Assembly: GCA_003952965.2 (NCBI GenBank)
Contig: CM025851.1
Location: 8,163,647-8,227,646 of the forward strand
Length of the DNA: 64,000 nt
Reading direction: 5' to 3'
From: Morella rubra
Taxonomy: Eukaryota; Streptophyta; Magnoliopsida; Fagales; Myricaceae
How positions within the stretch are numbered: position 1 is the first letter of the stretch; each line of letters begins with the position of its first letter. This document shows, piece by piece, positions 59,030-64,000 of this stretch. Position numbers and translations under genes: made by a program. The notes beneath the pieces were generated by a model. The model ran no database searches. It was not told where the DNA came from and was given only the letters and a program-made list of their open reading frames with translations.

Positions 59030-60340
59030 ATTAGGTCGGTCCAAAAATTAAGTTATTAGAGATAATATTATAATCAATTTATAAGATTTGATATGATACT
59101 ATCATGATATCATAGATTTAGTTTTAATATCAGATATTGTCAAAATCTCAAAGATTCAAGTTTAAATATAAGAAAAAATTTTATCATTGCTTGATATCTT
59201 CTCTATAAAAAGAAACCTTTAACTTATAATCTAGATAGACTTATAATACAAAACACAGTCATAGAAGACTTTTACAGTAGATGTAGACCTTCTAAATCAA
59301 ACCACATAAATCTCTATCTATTTTTACTATTTTTCTTTTCTTTTCATTCTAACAATTTTTCTTTCAGGAACTTAGTACGTTCAATAAATAATATAGTGTT
59401 ACTTGAAAAAGTAGAGATTTGTTAACTCTAAAGTTTGATAGCTGTATTTCTATTGCCATCTGTAAAGATACTGAGGGAGAGAGAGAGAGGGAAAAAAAAA
59501 ACCCAGAATAACAAATACTATAAGCTTGTCAAGTCAAAGGGACAGACCATATTATTTTTTCTTTTATTTATTTTAAGACAGCCCCATGAAGAGCAGATCA
59601 CCAATATAAGTGCTTCTTCAAGTCAAAGGGACATACATTTTTTGTATTAAGGTCCAAAGCTTTGTTTTTTCTTTGGCCTTTTCTGGTCAAAGGGCGTAAT
59701 TTGCGAACCAAAAGCACTGATTTGTTTTTATTGGGTACGTGAAAGATCATGGCCACAATCAGGAACAAAAGAAAAAAAGGATAATCGTGGGCGCAACAAA
59801 TCAGTTAGCTGGCAATGAGTGTGACTCTTTCTTTCTTTCTTTTTTGCTCTTATTGGTTGATCTTGGAATTCCCCACAACCCTCCCCCTCTTGTCTTGCTT
59901 TTCTGCTAGGACCAAACCCATAACCCATATAGATCAGTATCCCATACACATAATTAAGTTGATTGGTTAGTCTCTTCTATGATACTCAATTACAATTATT
60001 AACTTCTTTTTCCAATCTGAAATTTCTTGCCCGCCACCTGCTTGGTTCCGTCCTACTATTGCTAATTTTTTTAGACCCAGATTACATCTCGGACACATAT
60101 AGTGCCAGATCTAGTTCTAGATTCTCCGAGAACAATATTGCTGCAGCCCCCAGTTGAGGCTTTTTCTCAGAAGTTGCACCCCACTCACGACAGCTTTAGA
60201 GCTTAGTTGTATTTCGTGTTATTTTATGTCCTGGTGGGTGACAATGATTAGGCAACGAACTACTTAGAAAATTAGCAGTTAGAAGAGACTTGCATATAGT
60301 ACTTGGGTCGTGAACAGAAAGATAAGCAATATCACCAATA
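59030..60340. other. AT-rich spacer, no gene recognised
   Basis: Several poly-T and GA tracts; the short open frames have no domain content. Confidence 0.5.
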
Positions 60341-60344
60341 TCCA

Positions 60345-60775
60345 AGATGTTGGGCAAAGCGGCACGAAAATTAAAGTAAAGAACACCAAGAATTTACGTG
60401 GTTCAGCCCCAATCTGGCCTACGTCCACCCAAGAGCAATTTTATTAAGAACGTTTAAGAAAATCACTCTCCCCGCCCAATACAATGGTCACACCACCCTC
60501 CTTCTCTTCCTCTCTCTCTCTGCCCAATGCTCACGCACACCTTCTCCTATAACATAAGCCACTATTTATAGGAAAAGATACAAAGAGAAACCCTAAGAGA
60601 AACCTAGATAAACTTGAAGTGGAGACCAAGTAGACTTATACTCAAAGTCTACTTCTATTCCAAGTCTATCTTATGGGTGTGGACCCCAACACAAGATCGC
60701 TAGGCCTTCCAACTGCAACTCTTCCACGTCTTTGCAAGTGTTGAAAAGCGGTAACACCCTTTTTCATGACAGAAT
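60345..60775. mobile_element. Probable solo LTR or LTR fragment (Copia-like)
   Basis: It begins TGTTGGGCAAAGCGGCACG and contains an ACCAAGAATTTACGTGGTTC phrase followed by CTACGTCCAC, familiar from plant Copia LTRs, then a CACTATTTATAGG TATA-type region. No internal coding region or partner LTR is in the window. Ends are approximate and no target duplication was resolved. Confidence 0.4.
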
Positions 60776-61792
60776 GCGAGTGAGGTTCATGAGTACTTCT
60801 AGTCAGTTTTCAAGACAATAAAGATCAAAAAGACGTATCTATAACTTTTCCTACATTTGAAAGAATTAAAAGATCGATTTTTTTGCAATTTTTTTATCGA
60901 ATAGATAGATATATTATGTAGATCTCATTATAAGGCACATACTCAATAATTATGCCAAGAATTTGTTTTAAGAGGGGCTGAATATTTTAGTGATTAAAAT
61001 ATTTTTATTTTTAATTATAATAATTTTATTATTATGTGTCTTTTCTTTAACGGACTAGTGAATCGCATAGGAAGGATTTTTTTTTACCTCCATGAAAGGG
61101 AAAAGTTTTATATAATTCTTAAGACAACAAAAATATTAAAAAAATTAAACATATTTATTGACCTAGAGACTATGTCATAAATCATACGATAGTGTATAAT
61201 ATTTCTTTCTTTTTGAATTACACACGCAATATTTTTTGTTAAAATGATGATTTTAACTCAATGTTTTTTCTATTATAATGATAATTTTGAATAAAAAATT
61301 TTCCATTGAAATGATTTAATGGTGATTTTAAAGATAAAAAAATTATAATAAATAATGAAAATTTGAAGAGATAAAAATAAGATAAAGTGGTTAAGTAGTG
61401 TATCATTTTATCATATTATTTGTGAGATTTTGTGCCTAATTGTGAGATTTTACTTCTCGATAACTTGAAAAAAAATATAAAATAATTTATATTGTCATTT
61501 AGTTGTGATTTAGAATGGTTGGAGATCCCCAAGACACAATCTTGTTGTTTTAAATTTAAAGAGAAAGATAAAAATCTTATTTATTATCTTATTTAGATGT
61601 AAAAAGATTTGTTAGAAATTAAGTCAATTTCCTAAAGATTGACTACATAAGCAGCATTAAATAGTATTTTATAAATTATACCATGCAATTTGAACATAAA
61701 ATTATTAAAGATCACAATCTCATCTAGCCTACTAAAGAGTGGAACTGATTGGAAGCCCTGTATCATGTTTACAATCTTGACTTTGTGTGTAT

Positions 61793-61824
<32 letters not shown>

Positions 61825-62518
61825 GGTGAATAAAGCAAGGGTGCAACTGATTGGAAGCCCTTTATTATGTTTACAATCTTTTTTAACTTTGTGAGTATGA
61901 GAGAGAGAGAAGGGGGGGGTGAATAATTTGCTTTAAACCGTGACACATCACAATCTTAGCCACGCCTTGCCTTCTTTTTCTCAAAGGAGGGACCGTTTAA
62001 ACATGTGATATGAATTTATTATTTGTCGAAAGAGAGATCATACTTTATGATAAATATTTGTCGTAACATAGATTGTCATAGATCATGAGAGTCAATACAG
62101 GAAATTAAAATCACCATGAATGTGGTGGTTAAATTGGTCTTGAGTCAAGTCTAGTTGTACTTTTTGTGGGACTGTAATAATAATAATCTAACTTTTAGGT
62201 TGGGACTAAGGCTCAACTCAAATCTTTTGCAGTGAGTGGAAGCTCTCATGACCAGGCCCATGGCAGAGTGGTAACATTGGACACAATCGTATTACTTGTT
62301 TTAGTGGATTTCTAATTACAAGTCGGCGAGCAGAGTCATTTGGCATTTATATTGACCAATATAATGTTGTTACTCGAGAGAGTTTTCGTTATAATTCAGC
62401 AGAGAAACTTGTAGCACGTAATAGAAAGGAGATGAAGGGCTACAATAAGAAATTCACACTTCAAAATGCAAAATGCAAAAACGCCGTATGCACAACTCCA
62501 TTTATAAAAGTCGCTTCG
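60776..62518. other. AT-rich spacer before kinase copy 5, with tandem duplication
   Basis: A ~107-bp unit containing AACTGATTGGAAGCCCT, ATGTTTACAATCTT and a GT/GA microsatellite is duplicated at about 61742-61848 and 61849-61935. Otherwise AT-rich and non-coding. Confidence 0.6.
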
Positions 62519-64000
62519 TTATCTTGGGCCTGATAGCCGAACATCTGACGCGGATACTCCACTGGAATAATCAATCAATCCTGACGAAGTAGCCTCCCCA
62601 CTGCTCCATTTGAAGAAACTTGAGTGAGAACTAATTTGAGAGCAGATTGGCGGCATAGGTACAGCACAAAGCCCTTCAAGCATTTGGACTACTCTAGTCA
62701 TCGGTGGCCTTAAATGCATTTCTTCCTGTATACACCACAATGCCACTTTGATTGCAATGGAAACCCTTTCATCTTTCTCATCCATCTCCAGCTTAGGATC
62801 AAAGATTTCCTTCAGTTTTCCTTCTTCTAACGTCTTGGAGGCGAAAGATGGAAAGTAGGTTTTCTCCGAACTATATTTTGGATCATAATTCTTCCTCCCT
62901 CCAATGATCTCAAGCAAGACCATGCCGTAGCTGTATACGTCGCTCTTCTCTGATATGGCATAGTTGGTGATCCATTCCGGTGCAAGGTATCCCCGGGTAC
63001 CTCTCAGCGTCGTGCAGACGAGGCTCTGTTCCCGGTTCATTAGCTTGGCCAAACCAAAATCAGAAACTTTGGCGATGTAATTATCATCAAGAAGAACATT
63101 TTCAGGTTTTATATCGCAGTGAACAATCTTCACGTCACACTCCTCGTGGAGATAAGCTAATCCCTTTGCAGTTCCCAACGCAATGTTGAATCTTGTATCC
63201 CAGTCCAGCAAGTGACTTCCTTCATTTTTCTTGAAGAGCCATTTATCTAAAGACCCTTTGCCCATGTACTCATAGACAAGAAGCCGGTGAGTCCCCTCAG
63301 CACAGAATCCTCTGAGCTTGACCAGATGGACATGATGGATACTCCCGATGATTGTCACTTCAGCTCTAAACTCTTTCTTCCCCTGCCCAATGGCCTCCAA
63401 TTTTTTCACAGCCAAGCGGGTACCATCTGGGAGCACACCAAGATAGACTGAGCCAAACCCACCAGCACCAATCTTTGTAGTGAAGTTTTTGGTTGCTTGA
63501 CTAAGGTCACTATAACTGAAACGAATAGGTGCCCCCGACAGGCTATTCAAGAAATTATCTTCTTCCAGGTTGTCTTGAGGAAAATCCAGAAACCCCTTCT
63601 TTTTGCGGTGATACCAGAATCCTACATAAAGTAGACCAAGAATAATCAATATGGTTGCAATAACAATGGTGACAATCGAAATAATGTGCTTCCTTTCCGC
63701 TCCGCTTGCATGACTTAGTCTGCCATCTCCGCCATTTGGGACCTTCATGTATGAAATATAACCTGGAGAACCTGCACTGGAGCGTTGCAGACTCCCTATC
63801 TCATCAAATAGAAAGCATCTCCCAGAAGCCCTTTCAAAGAACAACACAAGGCAAGAGCAGCTTGCCAGGCAAGCATCTTGGCAGGCATTTAGATTGGATT
63901 TCAAAAGGGGTTGAACAAATCCAAGTGCAAAATATGTAAGCTTCTCGCCAACAAATAAAAGCTCCACTGAACTTTTCGAACTGTTGCATGTCGACAGAGT
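62519..64000 (-). CDS. SD2-5: G-type lectin S-receptor-like Ser/Thr kinase SD2-5, copy 5 (partial, runs off the window)
   Basis: The frame is open from the right edge (reading LSTCNSS) to the stop at 62519, so the signal peptide, lectin and EGF-like parts lie outside. Present are the PAN domain (LTYFALGFVQPLLKSNLNAC, CLASCSCLVLFF, CFLFDEIG), a membrane helix (IISIVTIVIATILIILGLLY), and a full kinase with GAGGFGSVYLG, LAVKKLE, VHCDIKPENVLL, DFGLAK and GTRGYLAPEWI. It is non-RD (HCD). The tail SASDVRLSGPR matches copy 4. No break is seen in the visible ~490 residues. Confidence 0.94.
   Translation of the reverse strand, partial: TLSTCNSSKSSVELLFVGEKLTYFALGFVQPLLKSNLNACQDACLASCSCLVLFFERASGRCFLFDEIGSLQRSSAGSPGYISYMKVPNGGDGRLSHASGAERKHIISIVTIVIATILIILGLLYVGFWYHRKKKGFLDFPQDNLEEDNFLNSLSGAPIRFSYSDLSQATKNFTTKIGAGGFGSVYLGVLPDGTRLAVKKLEAIGQGKKEFRAEVTIIGSIHHVHLVKLRGFCAEGTHRLLVYEYMGKGSLDKWLFKKNEGSHLLDWDTRFNIALGTAKGLAYLHEECDVKIVHCDIKPENVLLDDNYIAKVSDFGLAKLMNREQSLVCTTLRGTRGYLAPEWITNYAISEKSDVYSYGMVLLEIIGGRKNYDPKYSSEKTYFPSFASKTLEEGKLKEIFDPKLEMDEKDERVSIAIKVALWCIQEEMHLRPPMTRVVQMLEGLCAVPMPPICSQISSHSSFFKWSSGEATSSGLIDYSSGVSASDVRLSGPR

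Noticed and set aside
14735-64000. A wholly new multi-gene system in the kinase cluster
   Set aside because: The cluster is explained by tandem duplication of a known receptor-kinase family plus transposon insertion; the only novel-looking pairing is the MULE transposase with the GRF-finger gene, reported separately.

Overview
The window is nuclear DNA of a flowering plant. It has spliced genes with GT-AG introns, an EPF-like peptide gene, intronless G-type lectin receptor kinases, and transposons of typical plant families (MULE, hAT, CACTA, Copia, TRIM, L1-type LINE). It looks like a eudicot, possibly a tree, but nothing in the sequence fixes the species.

Layout. From 1 to 14.7 kb is gene space with three spliced plus-strand genes: an EPFL8-like secreted peptide (2991-3723), a small plastid-type membrane protein of unknown function (5301-7343) and a TPR protein with a glycine/aspartate-rich N-terminal half (10617-12232). 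From 14.7 kb to the end is a minus-strand tandem cluster of SD2-5-type G-type lectin S-receptor-like kinases. It holds a 3' relict (15.75-15.86 kb), an intact copy (18710-21142), a broken copy (23371-25820), a second, very similar broken copy (48571-51006), an intact copy (54605-57019) and a copy running off the right edge (62519-64000).

Between the two broken copies lies a ~21.7 kb transposon nest (about 26.52-48.23 kb). Its layers can be read from target-site duplications (TSDs). The base is an L1-type LINE. Into it went a 311-bp TRIM, a non-autonomous hAT (28182-36779), a Copia element (38586-43374), a second hAT with a transposase remnant (43679-46616) and a 650-bp hAT-like element (46883-47532). 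The first hAT itself holds a 5.7-kb MULE and a long-inverted-repeat MITE, and that MITE is split by a 1.66-kb hAT filled with AT-rich tandem repeats. A second member of that 1.66-kb family sits in opposite orientation inside the second large hAT, and a 453-bp relative splits the kinase relict at 15.86 kb. The upstream flank of the first kinase copy contains two paralogous versions of the spacer without the nest.

The MULE is the most gene-like element. It carries a three-exon MuDR-type transposase with a DDE core and SWIM zinc finger, damaged by one in-frame stop and one frameshift. Facing it is a separate intact-looking two-exon gene for a 117-residue GRF-zinc-finger, coiled-coil, membrane-anchored protein.

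Functionally the host genes point to development (EPFL peptide) and cell-surface sensing (lectin receptor kinases with a non-RD HCD catalytic loop). I found no CRISPR array, operon, rRNA gene or convincing tRNA gene. All boundaries and family names come from reading the sequence; no database search was possible.
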